A stretch of DNA of 49,445 bases from Cohnella thermotolerans DSM 17683. Lineage in GTDB: Bacteria; Bacillota; Bacilli; Paenibacillales; Paenibacillaceae. The position numbers were made by a program, and so were the translations under genes. Below are positions 24,078 to 33,279 of this stretch, one piece after another (position 1 is the stretch's first letter; every line of letters begins with the position of its first letter). Location: positions 1-49,445 of the forward strand of contig NZ_AUCP01000050.1 in assembly GCF_000429825.1 (NCBI RefSeq). The letters run 5' to 3'. The notes under the pieces were generated by a model. It ran no database searches and was not told the DNA's origin. It worked only from the letters and a program-made list of their open reading frames with translations.

Positions 24078-27000
24078 ATGCGGAGTTTGATCAATTTTTC
24101 GCTGAACAACAAGTTTGCGCTTTGGATGATGACGATCTTCGTCCTGGCGGCCGGATTGTATTCCGGCATGAATATGAAGCAGGAGAGCCTGCCGAATCTG
24201 TCTTTGCCATATTTGAGCGTGACGACGGTCTATCCGGGGGCGTCCCCCGAAGCGGTCGTCGAACAGGTTACGGCCCCTCTGGAGCAGCGGCTTAAAAACG
24301 TCGAGTCCGTGAAAAACGTGACGTCGACCTCGATGGAGAACGCCTCTTCCATCCTGGTGGAGTTCGACTACGGCCAAGATATGGACAAGGCGATGACGAA
24401 TCTGCGGGAAGCGGTGGATGCGGTCGACCTGCCTTCCGGCGCTCAGGAGCCGTCTATTGCCAAGTTCTCCATGAGTTCTTTCCCGGTTATTTCGCTCAGC
24501 GTATCGGGCGGAGAGAGCCTGGAGGACTTGACCCGGATCGTGACCGACGAGGTGCAGCCGGAGCTGGAAGGTATTGCCGGAGTCGCTTCCGTCTCCGTGT
24601 CGGGCCAATACGTCAAGGAAGTTCAGTTGAAGTTCCATGACGACAAGCTGGCGCAGCTCGGCATGACGAAGGATACGGTCGAGCAATTGATCAAGGCCGC
24701 GGCTACGAAAGCGCCTCTCGGCATTTTCGAGATGGGCAAGTCGGAAAAGTCGATTGTCGTGGACGGACGGGTGACGACGGTCGAGGATTTGCGCAATTTG
24801 CCGATTCCGGTAGTGCCTTCTTCGACCGGAGCTTCCGCCGGGGCGCAAGGCGCGGCGCCGGGAGCGGCCGCGGGGGCAGCCGGTGCAGCCGCCGGAGCGG
24901 CTGGCGCCGGGACGAACGGCGCGCCGGGAGGGGCCGCTGGAGCCGCAGCCGGAGCGGCGGGAACGCCGGCCGCCGGCGCATCGGCCGGGCTGCCGACCGT
25001 CAAGCTCGGCGACTTGGCCGACATCGAGATTGTCGGGCAGGCCGAGTCGATCTCCCGCACGAACGGCAAGGAGTCGATCGGCATCCAGGTCGTCAAATCG
25101 AACGACGCCAATACCGTCGACGTCGTTAACGCGGTGAAGAAAGCGAACGAGAAGCTGAGCGAGAAGCATCCCGACCTGCATTTCGACGTTCTGCTGGACC
25201 AGGGAGAGCCGATCGAGAAGTCGGTCGATACGATGCTGAACAAAGCGCTGTTCGGCGCCCTTTTCGCCGTGATCATCATTCTGCTGTTCCTGCGCAACAT
25301 TCGGACGACGATCATCTCCATCGTCTCGATACCGTTGTCGCTCGTCATCGGCATTTTGCTGCTGAAGCAGTTCGACATCACGCTGAACATCATGACGCTC
25401 GGCGCCATGACCGTGGCGATCGGGCGGGTCGTCGACGATTCGATCGTCGTCATCGAGAACATTTACCGCCGCATGGCGCTCACGGGCGAGAAGCTGAAAG
25501 GCAAAGACCTCATTCGCGAAGCGACCCGCGAGATGTTCATGCCGATCATGTCGTCCACGATCGTGACGATCGCGGTGTTCCTGCCCCTTGGCACGGTCAG
25601 CGGCATGGTGGGCCAGCTGTTCATGCCGTTCGCGCTGACGATCGTGTTCGCGCTGCTCGCTTCCCTTCTGGTGGCGGTCACCGTCGTGCCGATGCTGGCG
25701 CACATGCTGTTCCGCAACGGTCTCAAGCCCGGCAAAGCCGTTCACCGCGAAGAGAAGCCGGGCAAGCTCGCGGCGGGCTACCGGAAGCTGCTCGCTTCCG
25801 CGCTTCGCCACAAGATCGTGACTTCCCTTATCGCCGTCGTCCTGCTGGCAGCCAGCTTCGGCCTCGTTCCGGTCATCGGCACCAGCTTCCTTCCGGATCA
25901 GGAAGAGAAGTACATGGCGATCACTTACAACCCGGCGGCGGGAGACTTGCTTGAAGACGTGGAGCGGAGGGCGCTCCAAGCCGAGGATTACTTGCTGAAG
26001 CAGCAAGACGTGACGACGATGCAGTATTCCGTCGGCGGCAGCGGCAACCCGTTCCAGCAAGGCTCGTCCAAGTCCGGCCTGTTCTACGTCAAGTTCGATC
26101 CGGATACGAAGCATTTCAAGGAGCGGAAGGAAGAAATTCTGGCGGGACTGCGCCAGACGGTCAGCGTCGGCGAGTGGTCCGAGCTCGACATGTCCGGCGG
26201 CATCGGCGGCAGCAAGTTCAGCTTGAACGTGTACGGCGACAAGCTGGAGGATATCGAGCCGGTCGTGAACCAAATCGCCGAACTGATGAAGCAGAATAAA
26301 TCGTTCGAGAAGATCGACACCGGCCTCGCCAAAACGTACGATCAATATACGCTGGTAGCGAACCAGGCGAAGCTGAGCCAATACGGCTTGACCGCCGGTC
26401 AGCTGGCCATGGCCCTCATGCCGACGCACGATCGTCCGGTGCTGACGACCGTCGAGGAAAACGGCAAATCGTATAACGTCTATGTGCAGGTGGACAACGC
26501 CAAGTACGGCTCGATCGCGGATATCGAGAACAAGACGCTTCAATCGCCGCTCGGCGTGCAAGTGCCGATCAAGGACGTCGCCACGGTCGAGGAAGGCACG
26601 ACGCAGGCGTCCATCTCCCGCGACAACGGCCGGATGGTCGTCACCGTCAGCGCGGAGACGACGACCTCCGATGTCGGCAAGGCTTCCTCCGAGCTGAAGC
26701 GGGAGGTCGACAAGATTCAGAAGCCGGCTTCGGTCGAAGTCGAATTCGGCGGCGTTACCGAACAGCTCAACGAGACGTTCACGCAGCTGGGCGTCGCGAT
26801 TGCGGCCGCTATCGTCATCGTTTACCTCGTGCTGGTGCTCACGTTCGGAGGAGCGCTGGCTCCGTTCGCCATCATGTTCTCCTTGCCGTTCGCGATTATC
26901 GGCGGTCTGGTCGCGCTGTGGCTCGCCGGAGAGACGCTCAGCGTGTCGGCGCTTATGGGGGCGCTGATGCTCATCGGCATCGTCGTCACGAACGCGATCG

Positions 27001-27287
27001 TGCTGATCGACCGGGTCATTCACAAGGAGAAGGAAGGGCTGTCGACGCGGGAAGCGCTGCTTGAAGCGGCCGGCACGCGCGTCCGTCCGATTCTGATGAC
27101 GGCGCTCGCGACGATCGGTGCGCTGCTGCCGCTCGCCTTCGGCTACGAGGGCGCGGGCATCATCTCGCGCGGGCTCGGCGTTACGGTAATCGGCGGCCTG
27201 GTCAGCTCGACGCTGCTGACGCTGCTCATCGTGCCGATCGCCTACGAAGTGCTGATGAAGCTGCGCCGCAAGAAGAAAGAGGCTTGA
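24078..27287 (+). CDS. swrC: RND family efflux permease (SwrC/AcrB-like)
   Basis: A 1069-aa proton-driven exporter with 12 membrane helices and two large extracytoplasmic domains. Visible are the N-terminal helix (MRSLINFSLNNKFAL), PGASPEAVVEQVTAPLEQRL, the TM4 region GRVVDDSIVVIENIYRR with the two coupling Asp residues, and late helices LMLIGIVVTNAIVLIDRV. In Bacillus, SwrC exports surfactin and is needed for swarming; a lipopeptide or toxic-lipid substrate is plausible. No membrane-fusion or outer-membrane partner is adjacent, as usual in Gram-positives. Odd point: an Ala/Gly-rich low-complexity insert of about 55 residues (roughly 248-304) in the first porter domain. Gene symbol by family resemblance. 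Confidence 0.9.
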   Translation: MRSLINFSLNNKFALWMMTIFVLAAGLYSGMNMKQESLPNLSLPYLSVTTVYPGASPEAVVEQVTAPLEQRLKNVESVKNVTSTSMENASSILVEFDYGQDMDKAMTNLREAVDAVDLPSGAQEPSIAKFSMSSFPVISLSVSGGESLEDLTRIVTDEVQPELEGIAGVASVSVSGQYVKEVQLKFHDDKLAQLGMTKDTVEQLIKAAATKAPLGIFEMGKSEKSIVVDGRVTTVEDLRNLPIPVVPSSTGASAGAQGAAPGAAAGAAGAAAGAAGAGTNGAPGGAAGAAAGAAGTPAAGASAGLPTVKLGDLADIEIVGQAESISRTNGKESIGIQVVKSNDANTVDVVNAVKKANEKLSEKHPDLHFDVLLDQGEPIEKSVDTMLNKALFGALFAVIIILLFLRNIRTTIISIVSIPLSLVIGILLLKQFDITLNIMTLGAMTVAIGRVVDDSIVVIENIYRRMALTGEKLKGKDLIREATREMFMPIMSSTIVTIAVFLPLGTVSGMVGQLFMPFALTIVFALLASLLVAVTVVPMLAHMLFRNGLKPGKAVHREEKPGKLAAGYRKLLASALRHKIVTSLIAVVLLAASFGLVPVIGTSFLPDQEEKYMAITYNPAAGDLLEDVERRALQAEDYLLKQQDVTTMQYSVGGSGNPFQQGSSKSGLFYVKFDPDTKHFKERKEEILAGLRQTVSVGEWSELDMSGGIGGSKFSLNVYGDKLEDIEPVVNQIAELMKQNKSFEKIDTGLAKTYDQYTLVANQAKLSQYGLTAGQLAMALMPTHDRPVLTTVEENGKSYNVYVQVDNAKYGSIADIENKTLQSPLGVQVPIKDVATVEEGTTQASISRDNGRMVVTVSAETTTSDVGKASSELKREVDKIQKPASVEVEFGGVTEQLNETFTQLGVAIAAAIVIVYLVLVLTFGGALAPFAIMFSLPFAIIGGLVALWLAGETLSVSALMGALMLIGIVVTNAIVLIDRVIHKEKEGLSTREALLEAAGTRVRPILMTALATIGALLPLAFGYEGAGIISRGLGVTVIGGLVSSTLLTLLIVPIAYEVLMKLRRKKKEA

Positions 27288-27311
27288 TCCCGACGGCAAG
27301 AAGAACGGGGG

Positions 27312-28217
27312 ATGACGTTGAGCGACAAAAAGAAGCAAATTATGGAGGCGGCTCTGCGCTGCTTCTCCCGCAAAGGGTTCGAAGCGACCTCGATTCAAGA
27401 GATCGTCGATGAGATCGGTATGGCGAAGGGCTCCATCTATTTCTACTTCAAGTCGAAGGAGGAATTGCTCCTCTCGGTTATCGCGTACTTCAGCGAGAGG
27501 ATGATGGCGGGGATGACGGTACTGCCGGAGGAGCGGCAGCTGCCGCCCCGCGAGAAATTCCGCATGCAGCTGCGCCGCCATTTTGCCTATGTCACGGACA
27601 ACAGAGAATTTCCGATCATGCTCATGCGGGAGCCGCCCGCGATCGAGAGCCGGCGGACGCAGCTGCGCGGCATTATGGCCGGCATACGCCGCCGCTATCT
27701 GCAGTGGATCAAGCAGCATATCGACGACATTTACGGGGATGAAGCATCCCCTTATGCCGGAGACGGCGCGGCGCTGATGGGCGGCATGATGATGGAATAT
27801 GTGCGGCTGGCGCTTATCGGCAGGCCGTCCCTCGACGTTAGCCGGCTGGCGGACTTCCTTGTCGACCGGTTGGACGATGTCGTAATGGGCATGGTTCAGG
27901 CTCAGGCTTCCCCGATTTTGCGCCGGGATTTTGATGAAGCGGACGGCTCGGCGTCTTCTGCGGCGAGCTACGTGGACCGGATCCGCGCCATCGCCAAAGA
28001 GCTGCGGGAAACGGCGGAGCGGGAAGTGTTGCCGGATGCGGACGAGGACCGGCGCACCTCCCTGCTGGCGGCGTTGGCCTTGTTCGAGGAGCAAATCGCG
28101 AAGCCGGTTCCCGACCGGATTCTGGTGAGGGGAATGCTCGCCTACTTGAGAGAACTGGCGCTTCCTTCCTGGCGGCCGTTCGTCGACCGGTTAACTGCGA
28201 TCATGAATCACAAGTGA
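27312..28217 (+). CDS. TetR/AcrR family regulator, long form
   Basis: A 301-aa regulator in operon order behind the RND pump. The helix-turn-helix is IMEAALRCFSRKGFEATSI, then EIVDEIGMAKGSIYFYFKSK. The family norm is about 200 aa; here an extended C-terminal part with several helices follows, ending LRELALPSWRPFVDRL. Such long pump-linked TetR proteins occur in Bacillus and Paenibacillus next to swrC-like genes (recalled). It probably binds the TCGACCGNNCGTTCGA sites and represses its own operon. The start may be ATG 27312 (GGGGG adjacent) or TTG 27318 (better spacing). Confidence 0.86.
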   Translation: MTLSDKKKQIMEAALRCFSRKGFEATSIQEIVDEIGMAKGSIYFYFKSKEELLLSVIAYFSERMMAGMTVLPEERQLPPREKFRMQLRRHFAYVTDNREFPIMLMREPPAIESRRTQLRGIMAGIRRRYLQWIKQHIDDIYGDEASPYAGDGAALMGGMMMEYVRLALIGRPSLDVSRLADFLVDRLDDVVMGMVQAQASPILRRDFDEADGSASSAASYVDRIRAIAKELRETAEREVLPDADEDRRTSLLAALALFEEQIAKPVPDRILVRGMLAYLRELALPSWRPFVDRLTAIMNHK

Positions 28218-28218
28218 G

Positions 28219-28267
28219 CAAAAAACCGCCGAAGAGGATCGATGCCCGATCCCTTCGGCGGTTTTTG
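28219..28267. terminator. Bidirectional terminator between TetR and aldose epimerase genes
   Basis: AAAAACCGCCGAAG pairs with CTTCGGCGGTTTTT, with GGATCG/CGATCC extending the stem. A and T tracts on both sides fit termination of the two convergent genes. Confidence 0.88.
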
Positions 28268-28274
28268 CTGCTTT

Positions 28275-29156
28275 TTAACGGCGATACGAAATCCCCAGCT
28301 CCAGCTTCAACGCTTCTCCCGGAGCTACCATCAGCAAACCTTCCTTCCGGTTCAGCGCCTCGTTCGGCGCCGTCCACGGTTCCACGCAGATGAACGGCTT
28401 GCCTTGCACGCTCCACAGAACGACCGTACGGAACGCCTCGCTGTAATCGAGCTTGACGGTTCCTTTATCCCCGAGCGGGAACGCGATGGACGGCGTGCGC
28501 GCATCGAGCAGGGCCACCGATTCGACCAATCCGCTCAAATCGACCGTTCCGTCGAACGTCTTCACTTCGCCGTCGTTATAATCCAGCAGCTTGGCAGCGT
28601 CGGACTCGTATGCGAGCTTTTTCGCGTCGCCGGTTGCAAAATAAGGGTGGAATCCGGCTTGAACCGGCATCGGACGATCCGATAAATTGCGGTACGATTG
28701 CAGGATGTCCAGCTTGCCGTCCTTGAGCCGGTAGGTAAACCGCAATTCGAAATCGAACGGATAAGAGGCGAGCGTCTGTGCGTCGCTCCGCTGAACGAGC
28801 GTCAACGAAGCTTGTCCGTCGGCGTTCTGCTCCGCGACTTCCCATACGGCGGTGCGAGAGACGCCGTGGTTGCGCATTTTGTACGTCACGCCTTCCCACT
28901 CGTACTCGCCGCCTGCAAGCTGGCCGCAGATCGGGAACAGCACCGGAATGCCGCCGCGAATGTTGGCTTTCGGATCGAGGAAGGTCGCGCGGTCCAGGTA
29001 CAGCAATTGTTCGCCGTTCAGCTTGCAGCCGATGACGATGCCCCCGCGTTCCGGGCAGATCTGCACGCTGGAATCGGTCGAAGTCTCGGTAAGCTCGTAG
29101 ATCCGGTATTGATCGGTATAGGATGAAACTCGGTAATCGGTATCGGTTGTGCTCAT
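28275..29156 (-). CDS. Aldose 1-epimerase family protein
   Basis: A 293-aa beta-sandwich enzyme of the galactose mutarotase-like superfamily, closest to YeaD/LacX-type hexose-phosphate mutarotases. Conserved parts are GGIVIGCKLNGEQLLYLD, GGIPVLFPICGQL, the catalytic-His segment MRNHGVSR, a second His in QAGFHPYFATG and the catalytic base Glu in FICVEPWTAPNEALN. ATG 29156 is chosen because GGAGGAG lies 7 bp upstream. It is a single-gene unit ended by the shared terminator. Confidence 0.88.
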   Translation of the reverse strand: MSTTDTDYRVSSYTDQYRIYELTETSTDSSVQICPERGGIVIGCKLNGEQLLYLDRATFLDPKANIRGGIPVLFPICGQLAGGEYEWEGVTYKMRNHGVSRTAVWEVAEQNADGQASLTLVQRSDAQTLASYPFDFELRFTYRLKDGKLDILQSYRNLSDRPMPVQAGFHPYFATGDAKKLAYESDAAKLLDYNDGEVKTFDGTVDLSGLVESVALLDARTPSIAFPLGDKGTVKLDYSEAFRTVVLWSVQGKPFICVEPWTAPNEALNRKEGLLMVAPGEALKLELGISYRR

Positions 29157-29270
29157 TCGGATTCTCCTCCACTGTGGGTCTAATTTGTCTAGGGTCAAAC
29201 GGTGCGTTTGGCTTCTTGTTTATTATACCAACAAGCGGGCGGTTATGCCGAATCCGATCCCAGTGCTGCG

Positions 29271-29912
29271 ATGTCCCCCAGAGTGACGCAAGAGCATAAG
29301 GAGAGCAAGCGGCAGGAGATTCTTCAGGCCGCCAAGCGCGTGTTCATCCGCCAGGGCTACCTGACGGCGACGATGAAGGATGTCGTGGAGGAGAGCGGGC
29401 TTAGCCGCGGCGGCGTCTATTTGTATTTTTCGAGCACGGAAGAGATGCTGCTGGCGTTGATCGAGGAGATCGACCGCGACAACGATCTGCAGGTCGAAGA
29501 GCTGCTGGCGGCGTATCCGACCGTGTGGGCGGCGCTGGACGCCCTGTTCGAGCACCTTCAGTCCGAGCTCGTCCATGTGGGAGAAGGTATGATCCCCGTG
29601 CTTTACGAGGCGCTGATAGCCGGCTGGCGCAATAGGACTTACGCCGAATTGATGAACGGCAGGTACGCGAAGGCGGCCGACCGGATCGTGCAAATGCTGC
29701 AGGCAGGCGTGGACCGGGGCGAGTTTCGCCCGCTCGTTCCGCTCGATACGATCGCCCGGCTGTTCCTTACGTTCAACGACGGCATCATGGTCGAAGCGAC
29801 GCAGTTCGGGGCGCAGCGGGCGCGCACGGCGGAGCAGATCGAAGCGATCCGGCAATCGTTCCGATATTTATTGGGGATTCGAGAGGAGACGGCATACCGA
29901 TGCGAGAGTTAA
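29271..29912 (+). CDS. TetR/AcrR family regulator
   Basis: A 213-aa regulator with an N-terminal helix-turn-helix: KRQEILQAAKRVFIRQGYL, then MKDVVEESGLSRGGVYLYFS, and a helical ligand-binding part with YEALIAGWRNRTYAELM and a C-terminal FLTFNDGIMVEATQFG, as in YfiR/TtgR-like members. Its last 13 bp overlap the start of the MFS gene, so it is co-transcribed with, and likely controls, that transporter. ATG 29271 is the start favoured by homology, although its ribosome binding site is weak. Confidence 0.85.
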   Translation: MSPRVTQEHKESKRQEILQAAKRVFIRQGYLTATMKDVVEESGLSRGGVYLYFSSTEEMLLALIEEIDRDNDLQVEELLAAYPTVWAALDALFEHLQSELVHVGEGMIPVLYEALIAGWRNRTYAELMNGRYAKAADRIVQMLQAGVDRGEFRPLVPLDTIARLFLTFNDGIMVEATQFGAQRARTAEQIEAIRQSFRYLLGIREETAYRCES

Positions 29913-31024
29913 TGGGCAACCGCAACTTTATGAACATGTTCCTAGCCACCTTCGCCTCCCAGTTCGGCACGACCGTGGGCAATATGGCGTTCGCTTTTTA
30001 CCTGCTGGACCGTTTCTCGTCGCGGCCCGGGTACGCTTCGCTTGCGGAGCTGATGTACTCGCTGCCCACGCTTCTTGTCTTCTGGGTGATCGGCGTTGCG
30101 GCCGACCGCTTCGATCGCCGCCGAATCGCGGAGTATACCGGCTGGATCCGCGTCGGACTGACGATCGTCCTGATCGCGGTGCTCTTCGCCGGCTGGATCC
30201 CGCTGGCGTTCGCCGTACTGTTCCTGCGAAGCGCCGTCTCGAAATTTTACGCGCCCGCGGAATCGGCTCTGCTTCAAGGCATTTTGAAGCCCGAGCAATA
30301 CGAGCAGGCTTCGGGATTAAACCAGACGCTCATGGGCGTATTTATGCTGTTCGGCGTCGGCCTGGGCGCGGCCGCCTATCATGCGCTCGGCATTATCGGC
30401 GCGGTGTGCCTCGACGGTGTCGGACTGGTGCTGTCGGCGCTGCTTATCCGCAGCTGCCGGATTCCGACGGAGGTCACGCTGCCCAACGGTCCCGCCGCCT
30501 GGCGGTCGCTTCGCCTTCAAGACATTCGCGGCGATTTTATGGAAGGGCTGGCCTACATACGCCGGAGGCCGCTGCTCTTGTCGCTCATTATCAGCTTTGT
30601 GCTGTTCGGCCTCTTGAACGGGGGCTTCGCCGTGCTGCCGCTCTACACGATGAAATATAAACTGTCGCCCGACCACTATACGTTCTTTTCCTCCCTGTTC
30701 GCCGTCTTCTTCGGCATCGGCATTCTGCTCGGCAGCATGGTCGGCGCCACGATCGTGAAGCGCAGCCGGCCGCACCGGGTCATCATCGCCGGCCTGGCGG
30801 CGACGGGAGCGCTCGGCATCGGATTGGGGACGGCTTCCGATCCTTGGATTTATCTCGGCTTCGTGCTGCTCATCGGCTTCGTCATAGCGCCGGTCAATAT
30901 CGCGATCGGAGGCTGGATGCCGTCGCTCGTCGACCCCCGGCAGATGGGACGCGTCTCCGCGTGGAACGACCCGCTGATGATGCTCGGGCAGTCGGCTGCG
31001 CTTGGCCTGATCGCATGGCTGTAA
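29900..31024 (+). CDS. MFS transporter, truncated by an in-frame TAA
   Basis: A 374-aa membrane transporter of the MFS_3/enterobactin-exporter-like group. Eleven hydrophobic segments are visible, with the loop motif GVAADRFDRRRIAEYTG (about residue 70), FYAPAESALLQGILKP and the late helix FVLLIGFVIAPVNIAIGGW. The frame stops at TAA 31022-31024 immediately after LGLIAWL, before the last helix. The same frame then continues for 49 codons encoding that helix (see 31025-31174), so the gene is a nonsense mutant of an approximately 424-aa protein. Activity without the last helix is doubtful. It overlaps the TetR gene upstream. Confidence 0.85.
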   Translation: MRELMGNRNFMNMFLATFASQFGTTVGNMAFAFYLLDRFSSRPGYASLAELMYSLPTLLVFWVIGVAADRFDRRRIAEYTGWIRVGLTIVLIAVLFAGWIPLAFAVLFLRSAVSKFYAPAESALLQGILKPEQYEQASGLNQTLMGVFMLFGVGLGAAAYHALGIIGAVCLDGVGLVLSALLIRSCRIPTEVTLPNGPAAWRSLRLQDIRGDFMEGLAYIRRRPLLLSLIISFVLFGLLNGGFAVLPLYTMKYKLSPDHYTFFSSLFAVFFGIGILLGSMVGATIVKRSRPHRVIIAGLAATGALGIGLGTASDPWIYLGFVLLIGFVIAPVNIAIGGWMPSLVDPRQMGRVSAWNDPLMMLGQSAALGLIAWL

Positions 31025-31174
31025 CCGCAAGCGATGAGCTTGAATTTTATCTATGCGTCGTTAACCGTCATCCTCTTTATTGCCGCTCTCTTCTATGTTT
31101 TCACGCTTCACCGTTTCCTGAAGAGCGCCCGTATCGAAGTCGAAGATGGGGGAGGCGGTTCGGCGTTCGGATAA
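31025..31174 (+). pseudogene. Severed C-terminal segment of the MFS gene
   Basis: Directly after the TAA, in the same frame, 49 codons read MSLNFIYASLTVILFIAAL, YVFTLHRFLKSAR and a short acidic-glycine tail to a second TAA at 31172-31174. This is a typical final MFS helix with basic cytoplasmic end. It would complete the preceding 374-aa protein to 424 aa. Readthrough is possible but no stimulatory context is obvious. The remaining interval up to 31355 holds only the next ribosome binding site. Confidence 0.75.
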
Positions 31175-31354
31175 TGCAGTCCTTGTTCGCTGTCATTTCC
31201 CAGGCAATGCTGTCGAATGGAAGCGAGCTTTGCCGCAGCCTGCGGTTCGTTCGGGCAGAAGGCCCCGATTTTGGCGAGATCGGAAACAAGTTCGGGTTCT
31301 CCGACGTATATTAGATGTATTTTGGCGAATCTGAGCATAAGGAGCGTACGCAAC

Positions 31355-32521
31355 ATGCCGCCGTTATCGACACCTTCGCGGTCTTGCGCCGCGCCGCGCC
31401 CGGCGCCTTCGGGGCAGAAGCCGCTGAGCCGTGCGCGCACGAAAAAGAAACGCAAGCGTCTTGGCTTTTTCAAGACAATCGGAATTGTTTTTTTGACGGC
31501 TTTCCTTTTGGCGATCGCCTTTTTGGCCTGGTTTTTTCTGACGCCGTCCGGCACGTCGCTGCGCTACCGGTTGGCCGATACGATCATTACGACGCAGCAT
31601 CGGGTATGGGCGAAGTATTTGGTCGGGGAAAAGGGACTGCAGGAGCGGGTAGCCGCTTATGCGAAGCAGTTCGAGGAGATGGGCGAGGAGAGAGACACGC
31701 ACCAGATCGAGCAGCCGGCCGCCGGAGCGGACGGCGCGGGCGGGGCCGAAGACGATCAGCCGTTGACGAAGATCGAGACCGTGGACGGCAAAGGCTATCA
31801 TGGCTATCTGCTGACCGTCCGCGATCCGAAAAAAATCCGGCTGGTCGTTCCGAACAAGCGGGGAAAGGGCGAGAAGGTCTCCAGCATGGTCGAGCGGACC
31901 GGCGCGATCGCGGGCGTCAACGCCGGCGGCTTCGCCGATCCGAACTGGAAGGGCAACGGCTTCCAGCCGATCGGACTCGTCATCTCGCAAGGGAAAATCT
32001 TCTACCGCGATATCGGGATGGACCAAAGCACTCAAATTGTCGGTCTCGACAAAAACGGGAAAATGATCGCCGGCCGATACTCGGTGAACGAGCTGATGGA
32101 CTTGGGCATCTCCGAGGCGGTCAGCTTCTCGCCGCGCATTATCGTGAACGGCAAGGGGCTCATCAAGAATCATAGCCAAGGCTGGGGGATCGCGCCGCGG
32201 ACGGTGATGGGACAGAAGGAGGACGGTTCCATCCTGTTCCTCATTATCGACGGACGCCAGCCGGGCTACAGCATCGGGGCCGATCTGTACGACGCCCAGC
32301 AGATCATGCTCGAGCACGGGGCGGTTATCGCCGCCAATCTGGACGGCGGCTCGTCGACGGTGCTCGTGACCGAAGGCGGCGAGATCGTCAATAAGCCGTC
32401 CACCAAAGGCGGCCGCTACTTGCCGACGGCGTTCCTCGTCTTTGAAGATCCGTCCTCCGTCAGCGTCCCGAATATTTGGGAGGGCTTGACCGCCAAAGAC
32501 ATCGACCCGTCCAAATGGTAA
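31355..32521 (+). CDS. Membrane-anchored phosphodiester glycosidase (NAGPA domain) protein
   Basis: A 388-aa protein. A basic N-terminus (TKKKRKRLGFFK) and one hydrophobic helix (TIGIVFLTAFLLAIAFLAWF, about residues 42-61) anchor it with the bulk outside. The exported part, from about residue 140, is a phosphodiester glycosidase (NAGPA/DUF2233) domain: GAIAGVNAGGFADPNW, QPIGLVISQGKIFYRD, AVSFSPRIIVNGKG, APRTVMGQKEDGSILFLIIDG and AANLDGGSSTVLVTEGG. Such proteins cleave sugar-phosphate diesters in cell-wall or exopolysaccharide processing. ATG 31355 has AAGGAG 10 bp upstream. A perfect terminator follows. Confidence 0.87.
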   Translation: MPPLSTPSRSCAAPRPAPSGQKPLSRARTKKKRKRLGFFKTIGIVFLTAFLLAIAFLAWFFLTPSGTSLRYRLADTIITTQHRVWAKYLVGEKGLQERVAAYAKQFEEMGEERDTHQIEQPAAGADGAGGAEDDQPLTKIETVDGKGYHGYLLTVRDPKKIRLVVPNKRGKGEKVSSMVERTGAIAGVNAGGFADPNWKGNGFQPIGLVISQGKIFYRDIGMDQSTQIVGLDKNGKMIAGRYSVNELMDLGISEAVSFSPRIIVNGKGLIKNHSQGWGIAPRTVMGQKEDGSILFLIIDGRQPGYSIGADLYDAQQIMLEHGAVIAANLDGGSSTVLVTEGGEIVNKPSTKGGRYLPTAFLVFEDPSSVSVPNIWEGLTAKDIDPSKW

Positions 32522-32536
32522 TCGTTCGTGCGCCAT

Positions 32537-32564
32537 CAGCCCCCTCGGAGAGCCGAGGGGGCTG
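32537..32564. terminator. Hairpin between NAGPA and DUF3298 genes
   Basis: CAGCCCCCTCGG and CCGAGGGGGCTG form a perfect 12-bp stem with AGAG loop between the convergent genes. T runs are short, so termination strength is uncertain. Confidence 0.75.
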
Positions 32565-32583
32565 AACGTTCTGCCGCGCGAAA

Positions 32584-33192
32584 TTAGTGAACCATTTGCC
32601 CGAGAGGACCTTCTTCTTCGATTATATCCTCAATCTCGTAGACCGAGATGGGGAAGTACGGAAATCCCCATACGTAAGGGACGATGGCGTATAGCGGAAA
32701 ATAGACGACGAGCGCTTTGTCGGCGATATAGAAATCCTGGTCCTCGGCAATGCCCGGATAATCGCCGAGCAGCGGAAGCTTGCGCGCTTTGATCTGCGCC
32801 TCGATGATCGCGTTCAGCCGCCTGACATAGTTGCTGTTCGGCTTGAACAGGTCGCTCAGCTTGTAGCTTCGCCCGTTCTCCGCGTCGAAGGTGAGCGAGC
32901 GCTGCAGCGTATTGCCGTGGGCTCCTCCGCTGTACGTGTAATTCAGCAAGGACAGGCTGAGGACGCTTCTCTCGTTCGTCTTGATCTCGAAGGTGCCGTC
33001 CATCTCCCGGATGTCCTTGCTTGGATAGCCTTGCGCTTTCATCAATTCGTGCGTCTCGCGCAGGATCGCGCCGTTCATCCGCTTGCGGGCGGCTTCGCCC
33101 GTACCCCCCGCGACGACCGGCACGTTCACTTTGATGTGCGGTTCCGCAATCCGATGGACGGATATCGGCAGCATAACCATCTGACCGTTCAT
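32584..33192 (-). CDS. DUF4163/DUF3298 domain protein
   Basis: A 202-aa protein. The N-terminal part (IKVNVPVVAGGTGEAARKRM) and the middle (LSLLNYTYSGGAHGNTLQ, then RSYKLSDLFKPNSNYVRRL) match the DUF4163 plus DUF3298 pair found in PdaC and the anti-sigma factor RsiV, where it binds peptidoglycan or lysozyme. Here there is no signal peptide or membrane helix at the N-terminus, so the protein appears cytoplasmic or uses an atypical route, which is odd for this family. AAGGGGAG precedes the ATG. Confidence 0.82.
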   Translation of the reverse strand: MNGQMVMLPISVHRIAEPHIKVNVPVVAGGTGEAARKRMNGAILRETHELMKAQGYPSKDIREMDGTFEIKTNERSVLSLSLLNYTYSGGAHGNTLQRSLTFDAENGRSYKLSDLFKPNSNYVRRLNAIIEAQIKARKLPLLGDYPGIAEDQDFYIADKALVVYFPLYAIVPYVWGFPYFPISVYEIEDIIEEEGPLGQMVH

Positions 33193-33279
33193 CTAGGCTC
33201 CCCTTTGCCATGGGCGGTTGTCATCACAGCTTATGCGGGAGCCGCCGCGAAGGTTCTCGTACCGGAGCGGGCCAGTACG

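Noticed and set aside
24015..28094. A 1359-codon open frame on the minus strand opposite the RND pump and TetR genes
   Set aside because: It is the antisense of two well-supported genes, is very rich in Arg, Asp and His as GC-rich shadow frames are, and has no ribosome binding site or domain.
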